Positions 19,312 through 28,704 of a stretch of DNA of 64,000 nt are shown piece after piece. The translations under genes were made by a program, and so were the position numbers. The notes beneath the pieces are model-generated. The model had not been told where the DNA came from, made no database searches, and worked only from the letters and a program-made list of their open reading frames with translations. The stretch's first letter is position 1. The number at the start of each line of letters is the position of its first letter. The stretch comes from Alteromonadaceae bacterium XY-R5 (GTDB lineage Bacteria > Pseudomonadota > Gammaproteobacteria > Enterobacterales > Alteromonadaceae): the NCBI GenBank assembly GCA_001660395.1, contig LXWE01000002.1, forward strand, positions 930,001 to 994,000, written 5' to 3'.

Positions 19312-19898
19312 AACGTTTCCTGAGTATTAACCTGTGTCGCCAGGTAACAGAGTTCAGAGGTGTTAGAAAGCTGGCAGTATTCGCCAGAAAGATTAGATGC
19401 AAATACATCATGGACTTGCTGTGCAGTTAAGTTAATGTCAGGCATAGCAAATGCGGTTGTCGCATCGTTAACCAAGGTAACGTCGAAGCCTAAACCACTG
19501 GCAACCCGTATAGTCGCATCAACAGAGTGGTTGATTAACACGCCAGCCACAATCAGTTCGGTGATGCGATTACCCTGTAGGTAGGCTTCTAAGTTCGTGT
19601 GTAAAAATCCACAGTTTTCGTGCTTGGTAATCACAGTTTCATGGCGTAACGGCAAGACCTTCGGATGAAAGGCATAACCTTTATGGCTCGCGTGATAGGG
19701 GGAATTATTAAAGCGAGAACTATGACGAATATGAATGACTGGCCATCCATTCTGCCGCCAACACAAGAGTAATTTTCCAGCGTTGTTCTCTGCATCGGGC
19801 TGACTTTGGGAACCTAATTCGGGATGCTGTAGCGCATACACTCCTATAGCTAATTGCATATCAATGATGAGCAAAGCCGGTTGCGTTGATTTAAACAT
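19308..19898 (-). CDS. Isochorismatase-family hydrolase with Ser in place of the catalytic Cys
   Basis: A 196-residue cytosolic protein of the cysteine hydrolase/isochorismatase fold. Asp13 (LLIIDMQ) and Lys92 (ITKHENCGF) of the usual triad are present, and the cis-peptide motif GVLIN follows. The nucleophile position, normally Cys in a TNxCV motif, is Ser125 (INHSVDAT). Nicotinamidase-type chemistry is therefore doubtful; true isochorismatases also lack the Cys, so a vinyl-ether hydrolase or a serine variant is possible. It overlaps the DUF2238 gene upstream by eight bases and the ZIP gene downstream by four. Confidence 0.78.
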   Translation of the reverse strand: MFKSTQPALLIIDMQLAIGVYALQHPELGSQSQPDAENNAGKLLLCWRQNGWPVIHIRHSSRFNNSPYHASHKGYAFHPKVLPLRHETVITKHENCGFLHTNLEAYLQGNRITELIVAGVLINHSVDATIRVASGLGFDVTLVNDATTAFAMPDINLTAQQVHDVFASNLSGEYCQLSNTSELCYLATQVNTQETL

Positions 19899-20523
19899 TG
19901 CTGCTGCGTGCTATTTGCGCTGTTATTTGACGATTGTGGACGCCAGATAACAGTAATAAGCCGAGACAGGCGCCAAGCAGTGCAAAGCCCATATCTGACT
20001 GAGTGTCCCAGATGTAACCCTGAGTGCCTAAAAAGGCCTCTGCATCCTCACCTGTAGCCAAAGCTACCCACCATTCAATTAATTCATAAAATGCACTGAA
20101 TGCCAGGCAAAAACAAATGGATAAAAATCCTAGCCATACTTTACCGTTGACGATGTTTCGCCTAAGCAGAATCTCCCGAGCTACGATGACAGGGACAAAG
20201 CCCTGTGCAAAATGCCCAAGTTTGTCGTAATGATTCCGATCCCAGCCAAACACGGGTTTGATCCAATCAAACAAGGGGACTTCTGCGTAGGTATAATGAC
20301 CTCCCACCATCAGAATACAGGCATGTATCAGAATTAATCCGTACGCTAACGTGGTTAAAGGGAAAGCGCTGTAAGATACCACCAGAATTGGCAGTACAAT
20401 CAGTGCCGGGACCACTTCAAGAAACCAGGTAAAGCTATCTTTTGGTGAGATTCCCGACCAAATCAATACAGTGAAGAAGCACAGTAACCAGCTGTAGTGC
20501 GGGAAAGTTAGCTTAGTTGTCAA
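19891..20523 (-). CDS. DUF2238 (YjdF-type) inner-membrane protein
   Basis: A 210-residue protein with about six hydrophobic segments. Conserved polar stretches of the family are clear: GGHYTYAEVP, DRNHYDKLGHFAQGF, FYELIEWW and GYIWDTQSDM. The biochemical role is not established. It leads an overlapping operon with the isochorismatase-like and ZIP genes. The upstream 81 bp separates it from the divergent sixA. Confidence 0.8.
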   Translation of the reverse strand: MTTKLTFPHYSWLLCFFTVLIWSGISPKDSFTWFLEVVPALIVLPILVVSYSAFPLTTLAYGLILIHACILMVGGHYTYAEVPLFDWIKPVFGWDRNHYDKLGHFAQGFVPVIVAREILLRRNIVNGKVWLGFLSICFCLAFSAFYELIEWWVALATGEDAEAFLGTQGYIWDTQSDMGFALLGACLGLLLLSGVHNRQITAQIARSSNV

Positions 20524-20604
20524 CGCGTTATCCTTTTGACTGTAGACAAAGTTGCCAGTGTAAAAGTAACGTAGCTACCTTGTCATCAATTGAAAGGCTA
20601 AAGC

Positions 20605-21090
20605 ATGCATAAGACAGTGATTTTAATTCGACATGCTAAATCCAGTTGGTCATTGCCGTTAAAGGATAAGTTACGTCCTTTAAACGCCAGGGGGTACCAG
20701 CAAGCAGGCAACATAGCAGAACAGCTTGCACATTTCCCTCAACCTGAGCGTATTTATTGTTCGACTGCCATTCGCACTTATACGACGTGCCAGCTAATTC
20801 TCGAACAGATACGGGCAGATGAATCTGTACTTGGGTTAATGGACGAATTGTATGATGCCAATGCCAGTCAGTTGATACGTTGTATCAGTGCGACACCCGT
20901 AAACCTTAATTGTGTGTATCTGGTTGGCCATAACCCGGGATTAGATGATTTGGTTAGACTATTAACGGGGGAATCCATCTCGATTAAGACCTCCGGCTGG
21001 GTTGCTTTGTCAATCAATGGTGAGTGGGAGCAATTTGCCCCAGGAACAATAAAAATACTGGGGCAGGAGAGAACAGAACGACTGGCTTAA
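20605..21090 (+). CDS. sixA: Phosphohistidine phosphatase of the SixA family
   Basis: A 161-residue histidine-phosphatase-superfamily protein. The catalytic motif is LIRHAKSSW with phospho-acceptor His10, and the second active-site histidine lies in YLVGHNPGLDDL. SixA removes phosphate from histidine phosphocarrier domains (ArcB, nitrogen PTS). Its last four bases overlap the stop of the convergent lipoprotein gene. Confidence 0.9.
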   Translation: MHKTVILIRHAKSSWSLPLKDKLRPLNARGYQQAGNIAEQLAHFPQPERIYCSTAIRTYTTCQLILEQIRADESVLGLMDELYDANASQLIRCISATPVNLNCVYLVGHNPGLDDLVRLLTGESISIKTSGWVALSINGEWEQFAPGTIKILGQERTERLA

Positions 21091-21539
21091 AGAAACTTAT
21101 CGGTTTTAATTCGCTCGACTTTCCAGTCTCCATCGATTCGAATCAATTCAACCGCGCGCAGGTCATCAACTTTATCACCCTGATAAGTGCCGGTTAAAAA
21201 CAGTACGACGGTGGCTTCTTTGGCGTATTCATTGCGGCCCACGCTGGAGTCACTGTCCGGTTTGATTTCGACCTGATCGAAACTCAGGCTTAGTATATGA
21301 CGTTGTACATTTTTGGGGGTGTGATAGCTATTTAAAATGCGTTGCATTCTCGGTGAACAGTAGAGAAGTGCGTCGTCAATATCTTGTTCGTTATAAATGC
21401 TATCGAAAAACTTCATGGCAGCATATTCCGGTGTATTGTCGGTCATCATTCCGTAACGACCGGCACCTTCGCCTCGCTCAACTTTTTTACACCCACTTAG
21501 AGCAAGCAAGGTTAAAAAGATAACACCTAAAATTCGCAT
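21087..21539 (-). CDS. Small lipoprotein of unknown function
   Basis: A 150-residue protein whose signal peptide ends in LSGC (Cys17). The mature part has AAMKFFDSIYNEQDIDDALLYCSPRM and ends DGDWKVERIKTDKFL, a layout typical of NTF2-like/DUF4878-like envelope proteins, though I cannot fix the family. I use the ATG at 21539 with GGAAG upstream; a TTG at 21590 in the same frame would precede the signal peptide and is rejected. It lies downstream of cysK but beyond the cysK terminator. Confidence 0.72.
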   Translation of the reverse strand: MRILGVIFLTLLALSGCKKVERGEGAGRYGMMTDNTPEYAAMKFFDSIYNEQDIDDALLYCSPRMQRILNSYHTPKNVQRHILSLSFDQVEIKPDSDSSVGRNEYAKEATVVLFLTGTYQGDKVDDLRAVELIRIDGDWKVERIKTDKFL

Positions 21540-21590
21540 AGTTCTTCCATTTCTGTAATGACTGTTACAAGTTTCAGGGGCATTGTACAA

Positions 21591-21625
21591 AAAGTAAAGG
21601 GAGGCTTAGAGCCTCCCTTTTATAA
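21591..21625 (-). terminator. Terminator after cysK
   Basis: A perfect 10-bp stem (21596-21605 with 21611-21620) closes a five-base loop TTAGA. On the minus strand it runs into a T-rich stretch (TTTACTTT). Confidence 0.85.
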
Positions 21626-21674
21626 CTTTGTTATTAATTCACATAACCAATATGCGAAATGATAACTGGATAGT

Positions 21675-22640
21675 TTATTGCACTTCTTCTGCGTCTGAGA
21701 ATTCACCTGCGAACAACGGGCTGCTCAGGTAGCGTTCTGCGGAACTTGGCAGAATCACAACAATGTTTTTGTCTGCATTTTCTGGTTTCTCGGCCCAACG
21801 CTTAGCTGCAACTACTGCGGCACCAGATGAAATACCGGCCAGGATACCTTCCTCTTTCATCAAGCGATGTGCCATGGCGATTGCATCATCATTGCTAACC
21901 TGTTCAACTGCATCGACGATGTCCAAGTCCAGGTTGCCTGGGATAAAGCCAGCACCAATACCCTGAATTTTGTGAGGTCCCGGCGTCAGTTCTTCACCTG
22001 CTTTTGCTTGTGTAATAACAGGTGAGTCAGTTGGTTCAACCGCGACAGAGATAATTGCTTTACCTTTCGTGTTTTTCAGGTAGCGGCTCACACCTGTAAT
22101 CGTACCACCGGTACCCACACCTGCGATGAACACGTCGATATTGCCATCCATATCTGCCCAGATTTCCGGACCTGTCGTTTTCTCATGGATTTCCGGGTTG
22201 GCAGGGTTATCGAACTGTTGCAACAACACAAACTTTTCAGGGTTAGATGCAACAATTTCCTGAGCTTTCGCTACGGCACCTTTCATGCCTTTGGCGGGCT
22301 CTGTCAGTACCACATTTGCGCCAAGGGCTTTCAACAGTTTACGACGCTCTAAGCTCATAGAGCTTGGCATGGTCAGCGTTAATTTATAACCGCGAGAGGC
22401 CGCTACAAACGCCAAAGCGATACCTGTGTTTCCACTAGTCGGTTCGACCAATTCTTTATCTGCGGTCAGAATGCCTTTTTTCTCAGCATCCCAAATCATG
22501 TTTGCGCCAATTCGGCATTTTACGCTGAAGCTTGGGTTACGTGCTTCAACCTTGGCGTATACGTTGCCACCAGTGACGCGATTTAGTTTAACAATTGGGG
22601 TTCTGCCGATAGAAAGTGAATTATCTTCAAAGACTTGCAT
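21675..22640 (-). CDS. cysK: Cysteine synthase A (O-acetylserine sulfhydrylase)
   Basis: PLP enzyme making cysteine from O-acetylserine and sulfide. The cofactor lysine is Lys41 in SVKCRIG, the substrate loop is [10 protein letters not shown], and the phosphate-binding glycines are in [10 protein letters not shown]. The 321-residue length fits CysK. The upstream 213 bp is shared with the divergent MoxR gene. Confidence 0.95.
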   Translation of the reverse strand: MQVFEDNSLSIGRTPIVKLNRVTGGNVYAKVEARNPSFSVKCRIGANMIWDAEKKGILTADKELVEPTSGNTGIALAFVAASRGYKLTLTMPSSMSLERRKLLKALGANVVLTEPAKGMKGAVAKAQEIVASNPEKFVLLQQFDNPANPEIHEKTTGPEIWADMDGNIDVFIAGVGTGGTITGVSRYLKNTKGKAIISVAVEPTDSPVITQAKAGEELTPGPHKIQGIGAGFIPGNLDLDIVDAVEQVSNDDAIAMAHRLMKEEGILAGISSGAAVVAAKRWAEKPENADKNIVVILPSSAERYLSSPLFAGEFSDAEEVQ

Positions 22641-22853
22641 TGTGCTTCCTTTTTAATAAGTTTGGCCGAAACTGTGGCATTATAGTGTCAGGTCGGAGGA
22701 CTTGCCACGAAACCGAGTCCGGCGTGCTGTATATGCTAACCGCATTTTTACATTCACAGACCTTAAAATTAGGGCGAAGTTGTTAAAAACAAAGTGCTAT
22801 TTCGCTATAACATATGGCAATAATTTACATTTGACGTAAACGCGAGGATTTTT

Positions 22854-23690
22854 ATGGCATTTACCGGCACCGAAAATTATATCGCCAGCCGTGAATTACA
22901 GCTGGCCGTTAACGCCGCCATTACCCTGGAAAAGCCACTTTTAATCAAAGGTGAACCGGGAACAGGTAAAACCTTATTGGCAGAAGAACTCGCTGCAAGT
23001 TTGGGTACAGAGCTGTTCCAGTGGCATATTAAATCAACCACCAAGGCGCAACAGGGTTTATATGAATACGATGCCGTATCTCGCTTACGTGATTCACAGT
23101 TGGGTGACGACAAAGTCCAGGATATTGGTAATTACATTATTAAAGGCAAACTTTGGCAGGCATTTGAAGCAGATAAGCGCCCGGTACTGTTAATTGATGA
23201 AATTGATAAAGCGGATATTGAATTTCCCAACGACTTACTCCAGGAACTGGATAAGATGGAGTTTTTCGTTTACGAAACCCGTCAAACGGTGAAAGCTGTT
23301 CAGCGTCCAATAGTGATCATTACCTCAAATAATGAAAAAGAACTGCCGGACGCCTTTTTACGTCGTTGTTTCTTCCATTACATTCAATTTCCTGATGCAG
23401 ATGAGATGCGCCGTATCGTCGATGTGCATTTCCCTAACCTCAAGCAAACCCTGTTAGAACAGGCGTTGGAGTCTTTCTTTGAACTGCGTGACGTACCCGG
23501 ATTGAAGAAGAAACCGTCAACCTCTGAGTTGATTGACTGGTTAAAATTGCTGGTGGCGGAAGATATTCCCCCTGAAGCGCTGCAAAATAAAGACGGAAAA
23601 AAGAGTATTCCGCCTTTGTATGGTGCGTTATTGAAGAACGAACAGGATATTCATCTGTTTGAGAAATTGGCGTTTATGGCGCGTCGCTAA
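22854..23690 (+). CDS. MoxR-type AAA+ ATPase
   Basis: A 278-residue cytosolic ATPase with Walker A GEPGTGKT (residues 33-40), Walker B LLIDEIDKAD, sensor-1 ITSNNEKELPDAF and the arginine finger region RRC. MoxR proteins act as chaperone-like ATPases that work with a von Willebrand factor A partner to mature or insert cofactors in target complexes. The stop codon overlaps the start of the VWA gene by one base (TAATG), so the pair is translationally coupled. GAGGA lies upstream of the ATG. The client is not evident. Confidence 0.9.
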   Translation: MAFTGTENYIASRELQLAVNAAITLEKPLLIKGEPGTGKTLLAEELAASLGTELFQWHIKSTTKAQQGLYEYDAVSRLRDSQLGDDKVQDIGNYIIKGKLWQAFEADKRPVLLIDEIDKADIEFPNDLLQELDKMEFFVYETRQTVKAVQRPIVIITSNNEKELPDAFLRRCFFHYIQFPDADEMRRIVDVHFPNLKQTLLEQALESFFELRDVPGLKKKPSTSELIDWLKLLVAEDIPPEALQNKDGKKSIPPLYGALLKNEQDIHLFEKLAFMARR

Positions 23691-24874
23691 TGCTTGTCGA
23701 TTTCTTTTTTACTCTGCGTAAATATCAGGTGCCTGCGAGTTTGCGGGAGCTTCTCGATTTGCTTAAGGCCATGGAGCAGGGTGTTGTTTTCGCTAGTCTG
23801 GAGGATTTCTACAGCTTATCGCGAGTGATATTGGTTAAAGATGAATCTCAGTACGATAAATTTGATCAGGCCTTTGCTGAATATTTTGATGGTGTGCAAT
23901 CCATCAACTTGTTTGACAATACGCTCCCCGATGACTGGTTACGCAAAACCTTTGAGCGTCACTTAAGTGATGACGAAAAGAAGGCGATTGAGGCCATGGG
24001 TGGTCTGGATAAATTGATGGAAACCCTGAAAAAGCGCCTTGAAGAGCAAAAGAAACGTCATGAGGGCGGTAATAAATGGATTGGTACTGGCGGTACCTCG
24101 CCGTTTGGGGCGTATGGGTATAATCCGGAAGGTATTCGGGTAGGGCAGGACGGTAATCGCAACTTTTCAGCCGTGAAAGTATGGGATAAACGCGAATTTA
24201 GAAATTTATCAACGGACGTTGAACTTGGTACCCGAAATATCAAAGTTGCACTGAGGAAACTGCGTAAATTTGCGCGCACTGGTGCCAGTGAGGAACTGGA
24301 CATGGATGCCACCATCGCCGGTACCGCCAGAAATGCTGGCTTACTTGATATTCATATGGTGCCTGAGCGCCACAACGCGGTAAAAGTGTTGATGTTTTTT
24401 GATGTTGGCGGTTCGATGGACGCGCATATTAAAGTCTGTGAAGAACTGTTTTCTGCCGTGCACACAGAGTTTAAGCATCTGGAATACTTCTACTTTCATA
24501 ACTGTGTATATGAAGGCGTTTGGAAAGATAATCAGCGTCGCCATAACGAGGCAATGTCGGTTTGGGATGTTATTCACAAATACGGTTCAGATTACAAACT
24601 GATTTTTGTTGGCGATGCCACCATGGGGCCATATGAAATTACCTATCCGGGCGGCAGCGTTGAACACTGGAATAAGGAGTCAGGTGAAGCCTGGTTACGT
24701 CGAATGCTCGGTCATTTTCAACGTGCTATTTGGCTGAATCCTCAGCCTAAGGAGCACTGGCCGTATTACCATTCGATTCGGATTATCCAGGACATTATGA
24801 GCCAACGCATGTTTCCCTTAACCCTTGACGGTTTGAGTGAAGGGATTCAATGTTTAAGTCGTAAATCCGGCTAA
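23690..24874 (+). CDS. VWA-domain protein (CoxE-like), MoxR partner
   Basis: A 394-residue cytosolic protein with a helical N-terminal half and a C-terminal VWA domain (about 230-390). The metal-ion-dependent adhesion site reads DVGGSMD from Asp238: the first serine of the usual DxSxS is Gly240, a variant. A Lys/Glu-rich linker (about residues 110-130) and a glycine-rich segment (GGNKWIGTGGTSPFGAYGYNPEG) precede a conserved helix. Together with the MoxR ATPase it forms the two-part module seen in CoxD/CoxE-like systems, but no CO dehydrogenase or other obvious client is near. Confidence 0.86.
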   Translation: MLVDFFFTLRKYQVPASLRELLDLLKAMEQGVVFASLEDFYSLSRVILVKDESQYDKFDQAFAEYFDGVQSINLFDNTLPDDWLRKTFERHLSDDEKKAIEAMGGLDKLMETLKKRLEEQKKRHEGGNKWIGTGGTSPFGAYGYNPEGIRVGQDGNRNFSAVKVWDKREFRNLSTDVELGTRNIKVALRKLRKFARTGASEELDMDATIAGTARNAGLLDIHMVPERHNAVKVLMFFDVGGSMDAHIKVCEELFSAVHTEFKHLEYFYFHNCVYEGVWKDNQRRHNEAMSVWDVIHKYGSDYKLIFVGDATMGPYEITYPGGSVEHWNKESGEAWLRRMLGHFQRAIWLNPQPKEHWPYYHSIRIIQDIMSQRMFPLTLDGLSEGIQCLSRKSG

Positions 24875-24902
24875 CAATAACAAAAACAAGGAGTACAAGG
24901 AC

Positions 24903-26027
24903 GTGAGTACCACTGACAACCAGCATATTCATAGCGAAATACCGCCTCAATATGAAACGGAACCCGTTAATGTTCAGTCAGAGAGTACGCCGGAAAACAG
25001 GCAGATTGTCACGCCCTATGCGTTTGGCGTTGCTCCTGAATTAATTGGGACGCCACTGGCAACGCCATTTCGCAGAGGATTAGCCTTGCTGGTTGATCTT
25101 GCCATTGTGACATCTCTCTCTTCGTTTGGTGCTGAGTGGCTATTTGTGTTCCTGGGACTGTTTTGTGGCTGGCAGTATCGAAAAGAAAAACGGTCTGGTC
25201 GCCCATCTCGGTTAAAAGCACTTTATCTGATAATCACACTCATTAGTGCAATCGTGGTATTTGCACAAATGATTGATTTGGCCACAAATAAGCACCGCAA
25301 TAACGTCAGTGTTGATATCGTCGAGCAGACTTCGCCAGATGTTACTGTGATACAGGCAATCAAATTTGGTAAAAGTATGATGCTGGCGGGATCCCTCGCA
25401 GAGAAGATAGAAAGTGGAGAATGCCCTGAGGCGATGATCTGTTGGCAGACCTGGGCTGATAAAACCGCTAAAGAACTCTTCGACAGCGAAATGCCAGCGA
25501 CCAAAATACAGGCGAGTGTCAAAGAAGCTTTGGATGAATTTGCTAACACCCTAACAGAAGCACAACGCGAGCAAGTGTCAGCAGGAGTCGTGCGTGCTGA
25601 ACTGTCGGATGCAAGTAAAACGACTGAGAATGAAACCGATGCGAATAAGGTTAGTGCTGACGATTCGACCCCAACTGTGAGCTCTCAGCAGTCTGATCTA
25701 AAGACATCCAACTCGGTACATAGCCTGATTGAGTGGATTAAGGGCATCATTAACGATCTTGGACTGGGCTTAAGCTGGGCGGCTGCTTACTTTTCAGTAT
25801 TAACGTCAGGGACTGCTGGCCAAACTATTGGTAAGCGGATTTTCGGGATCAAAGTCATTAAATTGGATGGTAATCGTTTAAGTATTTGGGAAAGTTTCGG
25901 TAGGTATGGTGGATATGGCGCAGGCATTGCCACAGGGCTGATGGGGTTTCTACAGATATACTGGGATCCGAACCGCCAGGCGATTCAGGACAAAATTGCT
26001 GAGACATTGGTGATCCGTAAAGTTTGA
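24903..26027 (+). CDS. RDD-family membrane protein with a large insertion
   Basis: A 374-residue membrane protein starting at GTG with AAGGAG upstream. RDD features are split: the first helix region RRGLALLVDLAIVTSLSSF (about 59-77) and the later block TAGQTIGKRIFGIKVIKLDG (about 300-320). Between them, after two more hydrophobic segments, lies an unusual soluble insertion of about 150 residues (about 125-275) with two cysteines (GECPEAMICW). The N-terminus has about 55 polar residues. Transport or anchoring functions are known for RDD relatives, but none can be assigned. It follows the VWA gene by 28 bp and is probably in its operon. Confidence 0.75.
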   Translation: MSTTDNQHIHSEIPPQYETEPVNVQSESTPENRQIVTPYAFGVAPELIGTPLATPFRRGLALLVDLAIVTSLSSFGAEWLFVFLGLFCGWQYRKEKRSGRPSRLKALYLIITLISAIVVFAQMIDLATNKHRNNVSVDIVEQTSPDVTVIQAIKFGKSMMLAGSLAEKIESGECPEAMICWQTWADKTAKELFDSEMPATKIQASVKEALDEFANTLTEAQREQVSAGVVRAELSDASKTTENETDANKVSADDSTPTVSSQQSDLKTSNSVHSLIEWIKGIINDLGLGLSWAAAYFSVLTSGTAGQTIGKRIFGIKVIKLDGNRLSIWESFGRYGGYGAGIATGLMGFLQIYWDPNRQAIQDKIAETLVIRKV

Positions 26028-26202
26028 GTTGTATACCGAAAAGCCTAGCCCGTAATAAAGGTTGCTTTGGTCAGTTATTGATAATGTTACATTTTTCGTG
26101 TTGGGGTAGAATCACGCCAGAAAGATGATGTTCACACCATTTATGTGCGTTGCTTCTTCACTTACAAAAAACAACTATTACATAGCACGTTAAAGGATCA
26201 CC

Positions 26203-26619
26203 ATGAATATAGAGCTTACTGCTGGCGAACATGTACTGCGTAATTTGAAAGGAAAGTCATTCGAGACCAACCCCATCGCACGAATAATAAAGAAATTTGC
26301 CAAATTGCTCGGAAAAACGACAGACGTGAAAGTGGCGTTGACCAATAAACGCATACACATTGCCGAAGAAAGTAAATTTTTGTGGGTCTTTGTGACAGAA
26401 CGTCATCGTAAAGTGATGGCGCTTGAAAATATCGATCTCATTCATGCTATGCAAACCAGTACATTGCTGGTGTTCAAATCTCACAACATCATTTTTTACA
26501 ACGGCGGTGTGCCCTGGACAGCCATAAATCTGAAGGGCTCCAGTTATGCGAATCTGGAGTCAGAGATCAATGGATTTTCTTTGGTTAAGACGCTGCGTGA
26601 TGACGAGGGCGTAAAATGA
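26203..26619 (+). CDS. Small soluble protein with a PH-like fold, function unknown
   Basis: A 138-residue protein with no signal or membrane segment. The order LTAGEHVLRNLKGKSFE, VKVALTNKRIHIAEE, HRKVMALENIDLIHAMQT, LLVFKSHNIIFYNGG resembles bacterial PH-domain proteins, in which a threonine-asparagine-lysine-arginine turn (TNKR) is typical; the assignment is tentative. The AAAGGATCACC ribosome site is good. Its stop overlaps the start of the next gene as ATGA. Confidence 0.6.
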   Translation: MNIELTAGEHVLRNLKGKSFETNPIARIIKKFAKLLGKTTDVKVALTNKRIHIAEESKFLWVFVTERHRKVMALENIDLIHAMQTSTLLVFKSHNIIFYNGGVPWTAINLKGSSYANLESEINGFSLVKTLRDDEGVK

Positions 26620-27398
26620 GTTCGATTGCTGTTCAAAAGCGGCAGGTTCAGTCAGCTTTTCAGTTGTTGGTTGTCGCCTGTATTCTCAAATTAGTACTTG
26701 AAAGCTTTTTACAGTTCGATATTTGGTCAAATGAAGTAGTTCCAAAAGAAGTGACGATTCATTTTACCAACCTTGTATTTATGGGATTTGACCTGTTATT
26801 GCTACTAACCGCCGGGCTGCTAATTAATGCCAGCGCAGATAGACGCAGTTTTGTGTTAACGCTACTTTCTGTTGTTGCATTAGTTGCTTCGTTCCCAAAC
26901 ATATATATTGATGGGGCGTATGAGATAACTGAATTGGGAATCGCTGAAATCGAACCGGTTCCGGAAGAATTTAATTTTTATCTGGTAGATTCTGTTCTTA
27001 ATTTGGCGTTACTGACGGTGGTGGTGTTGTCGTTAAAGGGAGGCAACAGTCGTTTGTTTGGCTGGATTTTTATGGTGCCAGTCGTGGTGTTTAAAGTAGG
27101 GCAGTTTTTTGAGCCACAATGGTTGGAGATTCAGGAACAAAGCACGGGCTTTCAGTGGTTTTTAGCCGGATTATTCCTGGTCGTGAATCTTTGCTTTGGA
27201 CTCAATGAAGAGCAGGTAGAAGCGCCGGAGAGTCTATCTGAGGATGGGATGCAGGCCTTTGAATCTGAACGAGTAGCCCCCAAAACAGATGAATACTGGC
27301 AGCAAACAGCAGGTTTAAACGTGAGAGTTGTCGATCCCTGTATACATCCATTATTTGATCAAGACGCTGCCAAAGCCTGTTATGGACAAGGTGAATAA
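26616..27398 (+). CDS. Integral membrane protein of unknown function
   Basis: A 260-residue protein with about six hydrophobic segments (about residues 14-35, 50-70, 80-97, 120-140, 145-160 and 176-193) and a soluble acidic C-terminal tail of about 65 residues. No family recognised. It overlaps the PH-like gene by four bases, so the two are made together. Confidence 0.6.
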   Translation: MSSIAVQKRQVQSAFQLLVVACILKLVLESFLQFDIWSNEVVPKEVTIHFTNLVFMGFDLLLLLTAGLLINASADRRSFVLTLLSVVALVASFPNIYIDGAYEITELGIAEIEPVPEEFNFYLVDSVLNLALLTVVVLSLKGGNSRLFGWIFMVPVVVFKVGQFFEPQWLEIQEQSTGFQWFLAGLFLVVNLCFGLNEEQVEAPESLSEDGMQAFESERVAPKTDEYWQQTAGLNVRVVDPCIHPLFDQDAAKACYGQGE

Positions 27399-27412
27399 TT
27401 AGGGTGAAAGGT

Positions 27413-27440
27413 TGTCCCGCTTGGATTGACAAACGGGACA
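27413..27440. terminator. Hairpin between convergent genes, possible terminator
   Basis: TGTCCCG (27413-27419) and CGGGACA (27434-27440) are perfect 7-bp arms around 14 bases. There is no T run on either strand, so termination is only a possibility. Confidence 0.35.
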
Positions 27441-27445
27441 GTGAA

Positions 27446-28480
27446 TTAGTCGTTCATCCACGCAATGATACGTTTCATGCGTCCGCTTGCAATCAAATAC
27501 ACCAACAGTGCAACAATGCTGGCAATAAAATACAGAAACCAAGTAAACAAGGTTGATAACCAATTTCCCGCTGTGTCTACCCCTTTCGACACTGAACTTT
27601 CTATTGTATTCATCATGTCAGGCGCTGCCTCAGTAAAGTCCTTCAGTAAACTCTCTTCTTCAATCAATTCTGCTTTTACCAGGTTACTGGTTTTATTCGA
27701 GACGTTGATGGTTTTCTGAAACGTTTCGTATCCGTCTTTTTCGATAGAGATCAGGTAACTGCCTTTTCCTAGCATCACTTCAACCGGGGTACTTCCATAG
27801 AATTTTCCATTTACGTAGGTACGATCATTCATCAGGTTAGAGCGAATCGTAACAGGGTATTCACGTGTTTCATAATCCACTGAGATTGCCAGAGCCAGCT
27901 TCACTTCATCGACCGACACCTGCTTTGTAAGTGTGGGCATATCAGGTGCCAGTACATTCAGAACCTGAGAAAATCGGTTCGCATCTTCCAGTAGCAGGGC
28001 GAGGTTTTGTAATTCTTGCTGTCTGACGTTTTCAGAACTGATTTTGCCAATAGCTAACCATTGCTTGTTAATTCTGGCATGTTTTTCATTAATGGTTTTT
28101 TGGTATACAGGTGCCGCCTGAACAGAATCTAAGCTCGCATCGCAGTAATAAAGGCCGTTGCTTTCACGGCACTGATAACTTGCACCAAGAATGGGGATTG
28201 AGGAGATAAATGTACTTTGCGCTTCAAACGTGTTGGTGCCGTTATTGTCCTGTTGTAGTTTGATAGCACTATCAACATCGACATAAATACTGTGTTGTAA
28301 TTCTATCAGCGCATCTTTCTTTGCCTGGGCTTGCTCCTTATTTACGCTGTTGCCTTTATACAGATCTGCGCTTGCCTGATGGGCAATGAAAAGCATCAGT
28401 AATAGCAGTTTCGTTAAATATCTAAGCCCTAAGTGGTACTTAAGTGTTCTTAGGTTTGGCATGTTGGTTATCAACTCCAT
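27446..28480 (-). CDS. PEGA-domain envelope protein
   Basis: A 344-residue protein with an N-terminal signal or anchor (about residues 20-38), an extracytoplasmic region, a PEGA domain (about 208-265: YPVTIRSNLMNDRTYVNGKFYGSTPVEV then GSYLISIEKDGYETFQKTI) and a C-terminal transmembrane helix (about 308-330) with a short basic tail. PEGA domains occur in surface and envelope-linked proteins; the role here is unknown. An alternative start at 28462 is possible. It is convergent with the MoxR-locus genes. Confidence 0.72.
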   Translation of the reverse strand: MELITNMPNLRTLKYHLGLRYLTKLLLLMLFIAHQASADLYKGNSVNKEQAQAKKDALIELQHSIYVDVDSAIKLQQDNNGTNTFEAQSTFISSIPILGASYQCRESNGLYYCDASLDSVQAAPVYQKTINEKHARINKQWLAIGKISSENVRQQELQNLALLLEDANRFSQVLNVLAPDMPTLTKQVSVDEVKLALAISVDYETREYPVTIRSNLMNDRTYVNGKFYGSTPVEVMLGKGSYLISIEKDGYETFQKTINVSNKTSNLVKAELIEEESLLKDFTEAAPDMMNTIESSVSKGVDTAGNWLSTLFTWFLYFIASIVALLVYLIASGRMKRIIAWMND

Positions 28481-28704
28481 TCATCCGTTTTAACTTATCT
28501 TTTGCAACATATCGCTGGCGGTGCCAGATAAGAAAATCAATCGTAAACTGACGATTAATATATCATTTAGGTGACTGAATTCAGAAAGATTTGTTGTGAT
28601 TGAGAAGTAATCGGATCTAATGGCATTTCCACAATGAACGCGATGCTAGTAATCACGGGACGCAATAATGCGATCAATTTATCTCGGTAAAGGACGATGC
28701 GGCG

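Noticed and set aside
20262-20282. TTGAT/ATCAA-like palindrome inside the DUF2238 gene
   Set aside because: The spacing is three bases instead of four and it is within coding sequence, so it is not treated as an FNR site.
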